Assembly (NCBI RefSeq): GCF_004208515.1
Contig: NZ_SGIM01000002.1
Location: 248,001 to 312,000 of the forward strand
Origin: Acinetobacter halotolerans
Lineage (GTDB): Bacteria; Pseudomonadota; Gammaproteobacteria; Pseudomonadales; Moraxellaceae
Direction: 5' to 3'
Length of the DNA: 64,000 nucleotides
Under the pieces are notes generated by a model that was given only the letters and a program-made list of their open reading frames with translations, was not told where the DNA came from and did not search any database. A program made the position numbers and the translations under genes. This document shows, in pieces, positions 18,311 through 26,317 of the stretch (position 1 is its first letter; every line of letters begins with the position of its first letter).

Positions 18311-18385
18311 GCTTTTCTCACCTAATCTTTACTGTTAAAAGTGTACAAAATACAATTAATGTTAATTTTTTGATTTTGCTAACTT

Positions 18386-19180
18386 TTATTCTTTAAAAGG
18401 GTTCATGTGATTACCAAGAAAGTATTGCAGTGACATGGGTAAAGGACGAACACTACTCGCAATCACTTTATTAACTAAACCTGGTACGCATACAGGTTTA
18501 CCTTTCATGACTGCATCCCAGCCTTCTTTGACGACTTGTTCAGGTTCTTGCCAAAGGACTGAGGGGAGGTTATTCGCTGCATCACGAGTACCCATCACAT
18601 CGTGGAATTCACTATGTGTGAATCCAGGACAAAGTGCTGTGACATGAATCCCCTGAGGTTTCAACTCCATATCCAGTGATTGAGAAATATCTAAGATATA
18701 ATGCTTGATTCCAGTGTATAGAAGGCTTGCTCCAGGTGGCGAAAATGCTGCGAGTGAGGAAAGGTTAATAATTCGTCCCCAACCATTTTTTTGCATTTGG
18801 GGTAATACTCTATGGCAAAGTTCTGTCACGCTCGTGATCATCAATTGGATTTCTGCTGCTAGTTTTGACCAAGGCGTTTCTGCAAATGCAGTTTTGCCCG
18901 ACAGACCTGCATTATTAATTAGAATATCTATTGTGATTCCCAAACTTTCTGCATAAGACATAATCGCAGCTGGTGCGGATGGATCATTTAAATCCGCAGC
19001 AAAAATATTGCACTTGATATTGTATTTTTTTACTAATTCATCCGCTAGTTCATGTAAGCGTTCCTCACGACGTGCGACTAATAATAAAGAATATCTTTCT
19101 TTTGCTAAATGATGTGCAAATGCTTTGCCAATTCCAGCAGAAGCACCTGTAATGAGTGCGGTACGATTTTTTATGGTCAT
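18386..19180 (-). CDS. Short-chain dehydrogenase/reductase (SDR)
   Basis: NAD(P)-dependent oxidoreductase of the classical SDR type. The cofactor motif TGASAGIG is at residues 10-17, NNAG at about 91-94, catalytic Ser in INLSSLAAF (about 140) and YxxxK as YTGIKHYI (about 155-162). RR at about 36-37 after VA suggests NADP preference. Its 264 residues are typical. It lies 14 bp behind the uncharacterised 190-residue gene and 75 bp before the hydrolase gene, with an AGGTAAG ribosome-binding site. The substrate is not inferable. Confidence 0.9.
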   Translation of the reverse strand: MTIKNRTALITGASAGIGKAFAHHLAKERYSLLLVARREERLHELADELVKKYNIKCNIFAADLNDPSAPAAIMSYAESLGITIDILINNAGLSGKTAFAETPWSKLAAEIQLMITSVTELCHRVLPQMQKNGWGRIINLSSLAAFSPPGASLLYTGIKHYILDISQSLDMELKPQGIHVTALCPGFTHSEFHDVMGTRDAANNLPSVLWQEPEQVVKEGWDAVMKGKPVCVPGLVNKVIASSVRPLPMSLQYFLGNHMNPFKE

Positions 19181-19194
19181 TTTACTTACCTATG

Positions 19195-19767
19195 TTAATG
19201 AGAGGCTAGTTTTGGAATTTCACGTGAACTAATCTTAAAGCCATTCCGCTTACGACCAATATCACCTCTATAGGGTGTATGAGGTCCTTTTAACAAAAAC
19301 GGATAAGGAATAAGACGTTGATTATTTGTAAATCCATACGTACCAATGCCAAGATATAAATCAGGTGTAACCTTTCTGATTTCATCTACCATATTGATAC
19401 TGCCGCAGATGGAGTGAAATTGTCGATAAATAAGTTGATACGCGGGTTGGTTGTCGAAGCGAGAGGGGGCTATCATTGTCAGCATTGGATAACACTGAAC
19501 AATGCGATGTCCTTGTAAAAAAGTGTTATAACCGCGACCTGTAGTGGCATCTATAGGTCGAAAAGCCTTACTAAGCCATCGACGAAAAGGGTTGTTTAAA
19601 GTGATTTGCCCCATCGTGTCTGCTACCCAATTGGGTTGTGCTAATAGACATGCAGCGTATTCACCATTCATCTCTTCTATACTTGGTGAATCAAGTGTCT
19701 GAAACAAATCGAGAAGTTCATGTAGTGAAAGTAGTAGCAAATCTTCTTCTGTAAAATATTTCTTCAT
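19195..19767 (-). CDS. Uncharacterised protein, first gene of a TetR-controlled operon
   Basis: I do not recognise the family with confidence. It has 190 residues and no signal peptide or membrane segment. An acidic helical N-terminus (TEEDLLLLSLHELLDLFQ) is followed by a mixed, aromatic-rich part containing PFRRWLSKAFRPID, GRGYNTF and YLGIGTYGF. The pattern of a short helical region before beta strands is compatible with a small ligand-binding or lipid-associated fold. A purine-rich stretch (AAGAAGGGAG) lies before its ATG. It starts just beside the two 19-bp palindromes and leads the SDR and hydrolase genes, so its expression is likely controlled by the adjacent TetR protein. Confidence 0.7.
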   Translation of the reverse strand: MKKYFTEEDLLLLSLHELLDLFQTLDSPSIEEMNGEYAACLLAQPNWVADTMGQITLNNPFRRWLSKAFRPIDATTGRGYNTFLQGHRIVQCYPMLTMIAPSRFDNQPAYQLIYRQFHSICGSINMVDEIRKVTPDLYLGIGTYGFTNNQRLIPYPFLLKGPHTPYRGDIGRKRNGFKISSREIPKLASH

Positions 19768-19785
19768 ATTTCTTTCTCCCTTCTT

Positions 19786-19804
19786 TCTTGAATGCCATTC
19801 AAGA
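19786..19804. promoter_or_regulatory. TetR-type operator O1, perfect 19-bp palindrome
   Basis: TCTTGAATG-C-CATTCAAGA is a perfect inverted repeat around one central base. It lies in the divergent promoter region between the 19195-19767 operon and the tetR gene starting at 19915. Confidence 0.85.
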
Positions 19805-19824
19805 TTAAGTTGAATTTAAACATT

Positions 19825-19843
19825 TCTTGAATGACATTCAAGA
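19825..19843. promoter_or_regulatory. TetR-type operator O2, perfect 19-bp palindrome
   Basis: TCTTGAATG-A-CATTCAAGA is the second copy of the same palindrome; only the central base differs. The centre-to-centre distance from O1 is 39 bp. Confidence 0.85.
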
Positions 19844-19914
19844 TGGTGTAAAATAAAACCGATAAATGGTCTTCTTAGCTATAAATTTTTTAAGTTAAGA
19901 AATTGGAGATAGTG

Positions 19915-20448
19915 ATGGCTCGTAATAAACGCCTACAAGACCGCGAAGAGAAACAAAAAGAAATCATTAGTGCGGCACGTACCTTATTTTTAAATGAGGG
20001 TTATGAAGCTACGTCTATGAGCCGAATTGCTGCTATTGCAGGAGTTGCACCAAACACAATTTATTGGTATTTCAAAGATAAAGATGAATTATTGGTTAAT
20101 ATTCTAAATACTGAACTTATCGATCGATTTTCTGCATATATTGAACTTCAAACAAAAGATATTGTTGAGCGCATAGTGTGGGTAATTGATCAGTTTAAAT
20201 TGGTAAAACAACTTGTCAATACGGTACATGCACGATTGCATTTTTCTCCAGAAATTTATATTTGGCATGAGCGTTTTCATATTCTTGTTGAAAATCTATT
20301 ACGCCAAGAGTTAAGACAGTCTGGCGTTGCAGAGGAGAGAATTGAGGCTAGAGTAAAAATTGCTGTTTTTACGGTTGAAGGATTGTTGGTACACGAAGTC
20401 ACTAATAAAGAAAAATATGCAATTTGTAGTGAATTGTTTAATTTATAG
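19915..20448 (+). CDS. TetR-family transcriptional repressor
   Basis: Homodimeric repressor with an N-terminal helix-turn-helix (about residues 12-58, IISAARTLFLNEGYEATSMS then the recognition part APNTIYWYFKDKDELL). A helical ligand-binding domain of unknown specificity follows. The ATG at 19915 has GGAG 6 bp upstream; an earlier in-frame TTG at 19903 is less likely. At 177 residues it is slightly short for the family. It is divergent from the unknown/SDR/hydrolase operon with two identical palindromes between them, so it probably represses that operon and itself. Confidence 0.92.
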   Translation: MARNKRLQDREEKQKEIISAARTLFLNEGYEATSMSRIAAIAGVAPNTIYWYFKDKDELLVNILNTELIDRFSAYIELQTKDIVERIVWVIDQFKLVKQLVNTVHARLHFSPEIYIWHERFHILVENLLRQELRQSGVAEERIEARVKIAVFTVEGLLVHEVTNKEKYAICSELFNL

Positions 20449-20990
20449 AATTATGAAAAATTAATAAAAGTGAAAAAGTTTTTGGCGTGGATGAATAGTC
20501 ACTGATTTTCTCAGGTTTGCCATTACAATAAATTTAAGCTGATTGAGAAAAAGGCATCCTAAAATGGATAAAGAATTAAAAAAAAGTTTTCCAATCAATT
20601 TATCTTCAATCAATGTATTGGTAGTGGTGTACATTTTGTATTCTAGAATATTCAGGTTTAGCTCCCTGAATCAGAATTTTAGAAATAACTTAAAATTAGA
20701 TATGAATAAACCGTAAAATAAATATAATATTTTTTAATTATTTTTTAAATATATGATTATGTATGCGTAATTATAAAGTAAATAATGGTTTTTGTTGAGA
20801 GATTTTATTATCTCAAATATAAAAAATGTTTTTTTGAAATGCATGGCTAAAACACTTTAAATTCTTCTCTAATAAAAAATTGAAATGAAAAATACAATCT
20901 TAATAATAACTTTTTATTACAATTTATATATTTAAATAAACATGATCTTTCGTTTATGTTGGAATTAATACTTGTGAATAATTATTTCAA
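20449..20990. other. AT-rich intergenic region with a 51-bp dispersed element
   Basis: About 540 bp between the tetR gene and the ACAD/PIG-L cluster. It contains the second copy of the 51-bp hairpin element at 20504-20554 and otherwise very AT-rich DNA. No gene with a ribosome-binding site was found. Confidence 0.6.
20504..20554. repeat. 51-bp dispersed hairpin element, copy B
   Basis: Same length and orientation as 11043-11093, with identical ends (GATTTTCTCAGGTTTG ... GCTGATTGAGAAAAAGG) and changes mostly in the middle. The words GCGTGGATGA lie next to both copies (after copy A, before copy B). Confidence 0.8.
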
Positions 20991-22001
20991 ATGAACATCA
21001 AAATACCTATAAATATCTCAGTCATGAATATATTGAATCAACTCGAAAATAACGTATCTGAAGATAAAAGTAAGCAACGTCTTGAAGCACTCCGACATTT
21101 AGTAAGTTTAACGGATAGGTTACCGCATCCCACTTCCGGACAAACTTACCAACGTTGGCAGACTTTCGCTCAAATTGCAGGTTTTGATTTAAGTCTAGCA
21201 AAACTTTTTGAATCACATTGTGATGCACTTAGTATTTTGCATGAGTTGGGTTCATTTGAAGATGGGGCGAAAGAAATATGGGCAGTATGGGCTGCTGAAG
21301 GACCAACGCCCTTACAAGTAAAAAATGATCTTTGTAATGGCTTAAAATATTGGTGTTCTGGAGCCCAATTTGTTCAAAAGGCTTTGATTAGTTATAAAAA
21401 TAAAGAAGGACAAGCTCAACTTGGTGTTGTTGAATTAAATCAACCGTCTATTCATGTAGATTTAACTCAATGGAAAGCAATTGGTATGCAAGCAACTGAA
21501 ACGGGACGAGTATATTTTGAAAACACTCCCATTCGGCTTATTGGTGAACCCAATAGTTATCTAGATCGAGCGGGATTTTGGCATGGAGCAGCAGGAGTTG
21601 CTGCTTGCTGGTATGGTGCGGCTGCTCGTTTAATGAGCTTTCTACAACAAAACTGTCAGGAGAGTCCAAATTCATTTAAGAAAATGTATTTAGGCGAATT
21701 ATCTCAAAAACTTGCTGTGACGAAGCAATATTTTCATTATATCGCCGATCGTATTGATGATAAACCGACTCATAGTCATGAACGTGAGATAAGAATACTT
21801 CGAGCACAAACAGAGGAATGCTGTTTGAGGGTGATAGAGCTGGTCGGAAAAGCTTTAGGAGCTCGCCCATTCTGTGAAAACCACATTTTTGCAAATTTAA
21901 TGGCGGATCTACCAGTATTTATTCGACAAAGTCATGCCGCTTTTGATTATGAACAAATTGCTGAACTGACTTTGAGGGAGTTGAGTGTATGGGAACTTTA
22001 G
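20991..22001 (+). CDS. Acyl-CoA dehydrogenase-like protein of a glycoconjugate-type cluster
   Basis: Flavin-dependent dehydrogenase-like protein, shorter (336 residues) than typical acyl-CoA dehydrogenases (about 380). A helical N-terminal domain (SGQTYQRWQTFAQIAGFDLS, then a segment ending HELG) precedes the beta domain (KYWCSGAQFVQKALI, then WKAIGMQATETGRVYFENT, about 110-180). A helical C-terminal domain follows (FWHGAAGVAACWYGAAARL). This order matches acyl-CoA dehydrogenases. Start choice is weak: the second Met (residue 12, 21024) is also possible. The next gene overlaps its end, so it is first in a translationally coupled four-gene cluster. Substrate unknown. Confidence 0.75.
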   Translation: MNIKIPINISVMNILNQLENNVSEDKSKQRLEALRHLVSLTDRLPHPTSGQTYQRWQTFAQIAGFDLSLAKLFESHCDALSILHELGSFEDGAKEIWAVWAAEGPTPLQVKNDLCNGLKYWCSGAQFVQKALISYKNKEGQAQLGVVELNQPSIHVDLTQWKAIGMQATETGRVYFENTPIRLIGEPNSYLDRAGFWHGAAGVAACWYGAAARLMSFLQQNCQESPNSFKKMYLGELSQKLAVTKQYFHYIADRIDDKPTHSHEREIRILRAQTEECCLRVIELVGKALGARPFCENHIFANLMADLPVFIRQSHAAFDYEQIAELTLRELSVWEL

Positions 22002-22771
22002 CACATCTACTGGTAGACGATCGTATCATTGTTGGTCATGGAACATCCAAATCACAGTGGTTACGCGCATTTGAAAAGCAACCTTTGCCAAAGCTTAATT
22101 TTGAATCATTTTATTCTAAAAGAATCATAATAGTAGCACCGCATCCTGATGATGAAATATTGGGTTGCGGGGGCTTAATACAGCAACTCAGAGCACAAAA
22201 TTGCACTATTTTGATTTTAGCAGTGAGCAATGGAACGCAAAGTCATCCGCAGTCTAAAAAATATAGTCCAGATGAATTAGATATTATTCGCCCGCAAGAA
22301 ACTTTAGCTGCATTGAATTGCTTAGGAGTTACAGATTATTGCCAGCGTATTGCGTTAAATTTATCTGATGGGCACCTTCATTTGCAAACTCAAGACCTAT
22401 CACATGGCCTAAGCAAAATCGTTCAACCAAATGACATTCTTATTTGCAGTTATATGCTTGATGGGCATCCAGACCATGAAGCTGTTGGTAGAACGACCCA
22501 TGCTTTTGCAAAAGCACAAGGATTATTTTATTTACAAGTATTAATATGGGCTTGGCACTGGGCGGCGCCGTTTGATCCACGTATTGATTGGGAGCAGGCG
22601 AGAACGTATCAACTTACTGAGGAACAATTAACAAAAAAGCATCAGGCTATATTACAGTTTAAAACTCAATTAGAAGCAGATGAAAGTACGGGGAGAGGTG
22701 CAGTGTTGTCTCCAGAAGTAATTAATCGTCTTTTGATGCCATATGAGGTCTATCTCAGTGACTCATTCTAA
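21989..22771 (+). CDS. PIG-L family deacetylase (LmbE-like)
   Basis: Zinc-dependent N-deacetylase of the GlcNAc-PI/mycothiol/bacillithiol type. The metal motif APHPDDEILGCGG is visible (about residues 50-62), with the second histidine cluster as LDGHPDHEAVG (about 156-166). Its 260 residues are normal for the family. The ATG at 21989 overlaps the end of the upstream gene by 13 bp and has GAGGGAG in front. The likely reaction is removal of an N-acetyl group from a sugar or sugar conjugate; the substrate is not evident. It works with the methyltransferase and glycosyltransferase that follow. Confidence 0.88.
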   Translation: MGTLAHLLVDDRIIVGHGTSKSQWLRAFEKQPLPKLNFESFYSKRIIIVAPHPDDEILGCGGLIQQLRAQNCTILILAVSNGTQSHPQSKKYSPDELDIIRPQETLAALNCLGVTDYCQRIALNLSDGHLHLQTQDLSHGLSKIVQPNDILICSYMLDGHPDHEAVGRTTHAFAKAQGLFYLQVLIWAWHWAAPFDPRIDWEQARTYQLTEEQLTKKHQAILQFKTQLEADESTGRGAVLSPEVINRLLMPYEVYLSDSF

Positions 22772-23357
22772 TCAGTATTTTGAAGCGCTATATCGTAACA
22801 ATGATGATCCTTGGGGATATGACTTTCATTGGTATGAAGCTCGGAAAAGACAGATTTGCCTTGCATTATTGACCAGACAACATTATCCAAAAGTTTTAGA
22901 AATAGGGTGCTCAAATGGTCATTTAAGTATGCATTTGGCAGAGAGGGCTGATCAGCTTTTATGCCTTGATGCTTCTGATTACGCTGTTCAGCTAGCCTCA
23001 CAGCGTTTGAACGGATTAAAACACGTGAAAATAGAAAACAGACGCATACCGCAGGCTTTTCCAAACGAAGTTTTTGATTTGATTATTATAAGTGAGGTGG
23101 CTTATTACTTATCTTTATCTGAATTACATCAGCTCATCGAAAAATTGAAATGTAGTTTAAGCGAGGCAGGAGAAATTTTATGTTGTCATTGGCGGCATGA
23201 AATTCAGGGGTTTGAACTTGATGCTTTTCGGGTTCATCAGTATTGTAAACAGAATTTGCCATTTCAACATTATTTGAGCTTGAGCGATCCAGATTTTATG
23301 GTAGACCTTTGGACAGTTAATCCTTCCACATTAGCGCAGCAGGAGGGTTTGATATGA
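22758..23357 (+). CDS. SAM-dependent methyltransferase, NodS-like
   Basis: Class I methyltransferase. The N-terminus (YFEALYRNNDDPWGYDFHWYE) is the NodS-type signature, and motif I is VLEIGCSNGHLSMHLAE (about residues 45-61). An ISEVAYYLS motif follows at about 113. NodS enzymes N-methylate deacetylated glucosamine units, which fits the upstream PIG-L deacetylase. The GTG at 22758 is chosen because GAGG lies about 8 bp before it and the N-terminus then aligns. An in-frame ATG at 22743 is also possible. It overlaps the upstream stop by 14 bp. Confidence 0.83.
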   Translation: MTHSNQYFEALYRNNDDPWGYDFHWYEARKRQICLALLTRQHYPKVLEIGCSNGHLSMHLAERADQLLCLDASDYAVQLASQRLNGLKHVKIENRRIPQAFPNEVFDLIIISEVAYYLSLSELHQLIEKLKCSLSEAGEILCCHWRHEIQGFELDAFRVHQYCKQNLPFQHYLSLSDPDFMVDLWTVNPSTLAQQEGLI

Positions 23358-23998
23358 AAATAGGTATCGTGATTCCTGCTCATAATGAAGAGCAATATTT
23401 ACCTACATGTTTACAATCAGTTCAACGTGCGATTCAAGAGTTGAGGGATTATCATGTAGAGGTTTTAGTTGTTTTAGATAGTTGTATGGATCAGTCACGA
23501 TCTATAGTGCAAGAGTATCAAGTAAATTGGATTGAGTGTAATTATGCATGCGTAGGTAAAGCAAGGGATCTAGGTATACGTTATTTGATCACCCAAGGGG
23601 TAACTTGGATTGCTTGTACGGATGCTGACAGTCATGTGAATCCAGACTGGTTAGTGTGCCAAATGCAACATCAACCAACTGATGCGATTTGTGGGATTGT
23701 GATGTTAGATGATTTTAGTCATTTATCCATGTTAAAAAAGCAGCGATATTTATCACATTATCAAGATCAAATGAATCATCAACATATTCATGGTGCTAAC
23801 CTAAGTTTTACAGTCGATGCCTATATTCAAGCAGGTGGTTTTGAGCCAACGCCTTGCCATGAAGATGTTTTACTCATTCAAAAATTTATCAAACAGTATT
23901 GTCATATTACTTGGAGTAATTTGGTTCGTGTTACGACGAGTAGCCGTCTAATCGCTCGAGCGCCGCAGGGCTTATCTCATTTTCTCAATGAGCTTTAG
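23354..23998 (+). CDS. Family 2 (GT-A) glycosyltransferase
   Basis: Glycosyltransferase of GT family 2. The N-terminus MKIGIVIPAHNEEQYLPTCL carries the nucleotide-sugar-binding strand, and the DxD-like metal motif is seen in CTDADSHVNPDWL (about residues 91-103). No membrane helices are visible, so it is cytosolic or peripheral. Its 214 residues are short, lacking an accessory C-terminal domain. Start and upstream stop overlap as ATGA, meaning tight coupling to the methyltransferase. Donor and acceptor are unknown. Confidence 0.85.
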   Translation: MKIGIVIPAHNEEQYLPTCLQSVQRAIQELRDYHVEVLVVLDSCMDQSRSIVQEYQVNWIECNYACVGKARDLGIRYLITQGVTWIACTDADSHVNPDWLVCQMQHQPTDAICGIVMLDDFSHLSMLKKQRYLSHYQDQMNHQHIHGANLSFTVDAYIQAGGFEPTPCHEDVLLIQKFIKQYCHITWSNLVRVTTSSRLIARAPQGLSHFLNEL

Positions 23999-24060
23999 AA
24001 TGGATATTAAAAAATACTTTAAAATTATAAAAGTGATTAAAAGTTAGAAGCTTACATGTA

Positions 24061-24705
24061 TCAATAAAGGTCTGGTCTGTACTTATGCATTTCTGATTTA
24101 GGCGCAGCAGTGAATTCATCAGGTGAGAATTCAATTATAAACTCCAGCGCTTGTTCATGATCACAGTTAAGCCAATCTAAGCGATGTCCTTCAGGTATGA
24201 CAACGAAAGATCTTTTCTCATCTTCGGAAGCGCGAAATTGTTTCATCAATGGATGGGTATCCGCATTAATTGTTAATATACTCATCGATAAGATTTCTTT
24301 GTCACCAATTGTGGCGTATTCATAGATAGCGGCTATAGTAAAGGGCATGTTATCTTGACGATAAATTCCGTAGCTATGAGCCTTATCATCTATATATTTG
24401 GGTTCAAATATAACCTCTACTGGAATCAAGGCGAACTGATTTTTATTCCACGCGTGTTGCAAGTTCACTTCTTTTACAACAATTTCAGCATCTACATTAT
24501 ATATATTTTTGACTTCATTAAAGTCTTCAGCTTTAAACGGAATAAGACCAAAGCGTGCTAATTTCCATTCTATTTTACCTTTGGATGAGATTAAAATAGG
24601 GGTGTCATTTGCAGGATAAAGCTCAGATTTATAATCGAAATTCGGCTCATCTAAGTTTAAAAATTGAACCCGATCTTTACGGATAGGTTTGTAGTTTGCA
24701 GACAT
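24061..24705 (-). CDS. SRAP (YedK/HMCES)-fold protein lacking the catalytic cysteine
   Basis: Protein with the fold of SOS-response-associated peptidases, which cap abasic sites through an N-terminal Cys2. Matching blocks are NVDAEIVV (for NARxE, Asn about residue 70), FALIPVEVIFEP (for CLIPADGFYEW, Glu about 101), FTIAAIYEY and SILTINADTHPLM (for ILTTxAN). Here the protein starts MSANYKP, so Cys2 is Ser. The usual HDRMP with its active-site His reads FRASEDEKRS, so that His is missing. GAGGT lies before the ATG, which argues against a missed start. It may be a non-catalytic DNA-binding relative. It converges with the PIG-L cluster. Confidence 0.65.
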   Translation of the reverse strand: MSANYKPIRKDRVQFLNLDEPNFDYKSELYPANDTPILISSKGKIEWKLARFGLIPFKAEDFNEVKNIYNVDAEIVVKEVNLQHAWNKNQFALIPVEVIFEPKYIDDKAHSYGIYRQDNMPFTIAAIYEYATIGDKEILSMSILTINADTHPLMKQFRASEDEKRSFVVIPEGHRLDWLNCDHEQALEFIIEFSPDEFTAAPKSEMHKYRPDLY

Positions 24706-24950
24706 AGTAACCTCTATATTTTAAAGTGTTATATGTTTTTTAATATTGACCAAATTCGCGTTATTAAGGTTATGTATTTTGTATCTCTCTTGCATCAGTT
24801 ATATGACTGAAAAAATTTTCATGTTGTTTAAGAAAAACTTAAGTAACCATTCAGATCAAGATAAAAGAGATATTTTTTAAGTTGTTATAAGTGGTTAATA
24901 TTTATAGATATATTTTTTGTAAAAAAAGATGTTTTAAAAATTAAGTTGTG

Positions 24951-24956
24951 TATAAT
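24951..24956 (+). promoter_or_regulatory. Candidate -10 box of the MFS transporter promoter
   Basis: A consensus TATAAT lies about 10 bp before the base of the leader hairpin. No good -35 was identified. Confidence 0.5.
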
Positions 24957-24966
24957 TTCGCCACAA

Positions 24967-25016
24967 AAGCCTCTGTGAATTTATAGATGTCCTCTATAGA
25001 TTAGCAGGGGTTTTTC
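24967..25016 (+). promoter_or_regulatory. Structured leader with terminator-like stem upstream of an MFS gene
   Basis: AAGCCTCTG (24967-24975) pairs along its full length with CAGGGGTTT (25005-25013; two G-U pairs). An inner perfect hairpin TATAGA-TGTCC-TCTATA (24982-24998) lies inside. T's follow to 25015. The structure starts about 10 bp after a TATAAT and ends about 55 bp before the MFS start codon. It looks like an attenuator or a cis-regulatory RNA. It does not match a riboswitch class I know. Confidence 0.5.
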
Positions 25017-25071
25017 TATGGAGATTTATCTGTGATGGAAGAACTGAGTTAATTTGTATGGATGGTATTAA

Positions 25072-26262
25072 ATGATCCTTTTTCCCAGAACTGCTCTTAT
25101 TGATCCTGAAATCCAATTAAGTGCTCAACGTCTTTCAACTCGTATTAGTTTTTTCAGTTTAGGTTTTGCCACAGCTGCATGGGCACCTTTAATTCCTTTT
25201 GCTCAACAGCGTTTGAATTTTAATCATGCTGATTTTGGCTTATTGTTGCTATGTAGTGGCTTAGGAGCAATGATTGCGATGCCAGCAACAGGTAAGATTG
25301 TGCAGCTTATTGGTTGTCGGGTACCGATAGGAATCGCTTTATTATTACTTGCTTTATTATTACCAAGTTTAAGCTTATGGAACATGCCGTTGATGATGGC
25401 GGTGTCGTTATTTCTATTTGGTTCAGCAGCAGGAAGTTTGGGGGTAGCTTTAAACATTCAAGCCGTCGTTGTTGAAAAAAATAGCTTAAAATCGCTCATG
25501 TCTGGCTTTCATGGAATGTGTAGTTTAGGTGGTTTAGCAGGTGTGTTAACGATCACAGCTTTGCTCACATTTAAAATTTCACCATTTTTGAGTGCCATTG
25601 TTATAAGTGTATTACTGATGTTCATTGCTTTACTTGCTGTACCTTTGAGCCTCAAAGAAATTGAAAATACTGAATCTGAAAAAACATCTGTAGACAAAAT
25701 GACGATTCGCCAACGCTTGCCAAAACCCTTAATTATACTAATAGGTTTTGTTTGCTTTATCATTTTTATGACTGAAGGCGCAGCGATGGACTGGAGTGGG
25801 ATTTATTTAACTCAAGAGTATGGAGTCAATACTGCTTTTGCAGGTTTAGCTTACACCTTCTTTGCAATTGCAATGACTATAGGTCGTTTCTCTGGGCACG
25901 CTTTGATTCAATATTTTGGAGAGAAAAAACTGCTGGCCTACAGTGCTATTTTTTCAACTGTTGGCTTAAGTTTGGTTAGTGTCGCCTCTCATTGGTGGTT
26001 GGTATTGATTGGTTATACGATGGTCGGTGCGGGATGCTCTAACATTGTACCTATCATGTTTTCACGTGCGGGTCGTCAAACGTTAATGTCCAAAACAGCA
26101 GCATTATCTTGTGTTTCTACTTTAGCTTACACCGGCATTTTAGTAGGGCCTGCTTTTATTGGGATGATTGGAGAATTAATTGGTTTAAGTACTGTTTTTA
26201 TGGGATTGTCAGCTTTACTCGTAATGACTTTATATTTGAATCGATTTACTTACATTCGATAA
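25072..26262 (+). CDS. MFS transporter, YbjJ-like
   Basis: Inner-membrane major facilitator with about 12 hydrophobic segments in 396 residues. The first two helices contain FSLGFATAAWAPLIPFAQQR and GLLLLCSGLGAMIAMPATGK, very similar to the YbjJ group. A charged central loop (about residues 202-220) separates the two halves. YbjJ substrates are unknown, and no neighbouring gene suggests one. The ribosome-binding site is weak. The gene is preceded by a structured leader that could attenuate it and followed by a 13-bp palindrome. Confidence 0.85.
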   Translation: MILFPRTALIDPEIQLSAQRLSTRISFFSLGFATAAWAPLIPFAQQRLNFNHADFGLLLLCSGLGAMIAMPATGKIVQLIGCRVPIGIALLLLALLLPSLSLWNMPLMMAVSLFLFGSAAGSLGVALNIQAVVVEKNSLKSLMSGFHGMCSLGGLAGVLTITALLTFKISPFLSAIVISVLLMFIALLAVPLSLKEIENTESEKTSVDKMTIRQRLPKPLIILIGFVCFIIFMTEGAAMDWSGIYLTQEYGVNTAFAGLAYTFFAIAMTIGRFSGHALIQYFGEKKLLAYSAIFSTVGLSLVSVASHWWLVLIGYTMVGAGCSNIVPIMFSRAGRQTLMSKTAALSCVSTLAYTGILVGPAFIGMIGELIGLSTVFMGLSALLVMTLYLNRFTYIR

Positions 26263-26269
26263 AAGATCA

Positions 26270-26301
26270 TGAACTGGCAATAGGACGATATTGCCAGTTC
26301 A
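26270..26301. terminator. Palindromic hairpin between convergent MFS and otsA genes
   Basis: TGAACTGGCAATA (26270-26282) pairs perfectly with TATTGCCAGTTCA (26289-26301) across GGACGA. A 13-bp stem with no T-run; probably the shared 3' end hairpin. Confidence 0.65.
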
Positions 26302-26317
26302 TTGAATGATGCAGTGT

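Noticed and set aside
22743..22757. Earlier ATG start for the NodS-like methyltransferase
   Set aside because: The GTG at 22758 has a better-placed GAGG and gives the family N-terminus, so it was preferred.
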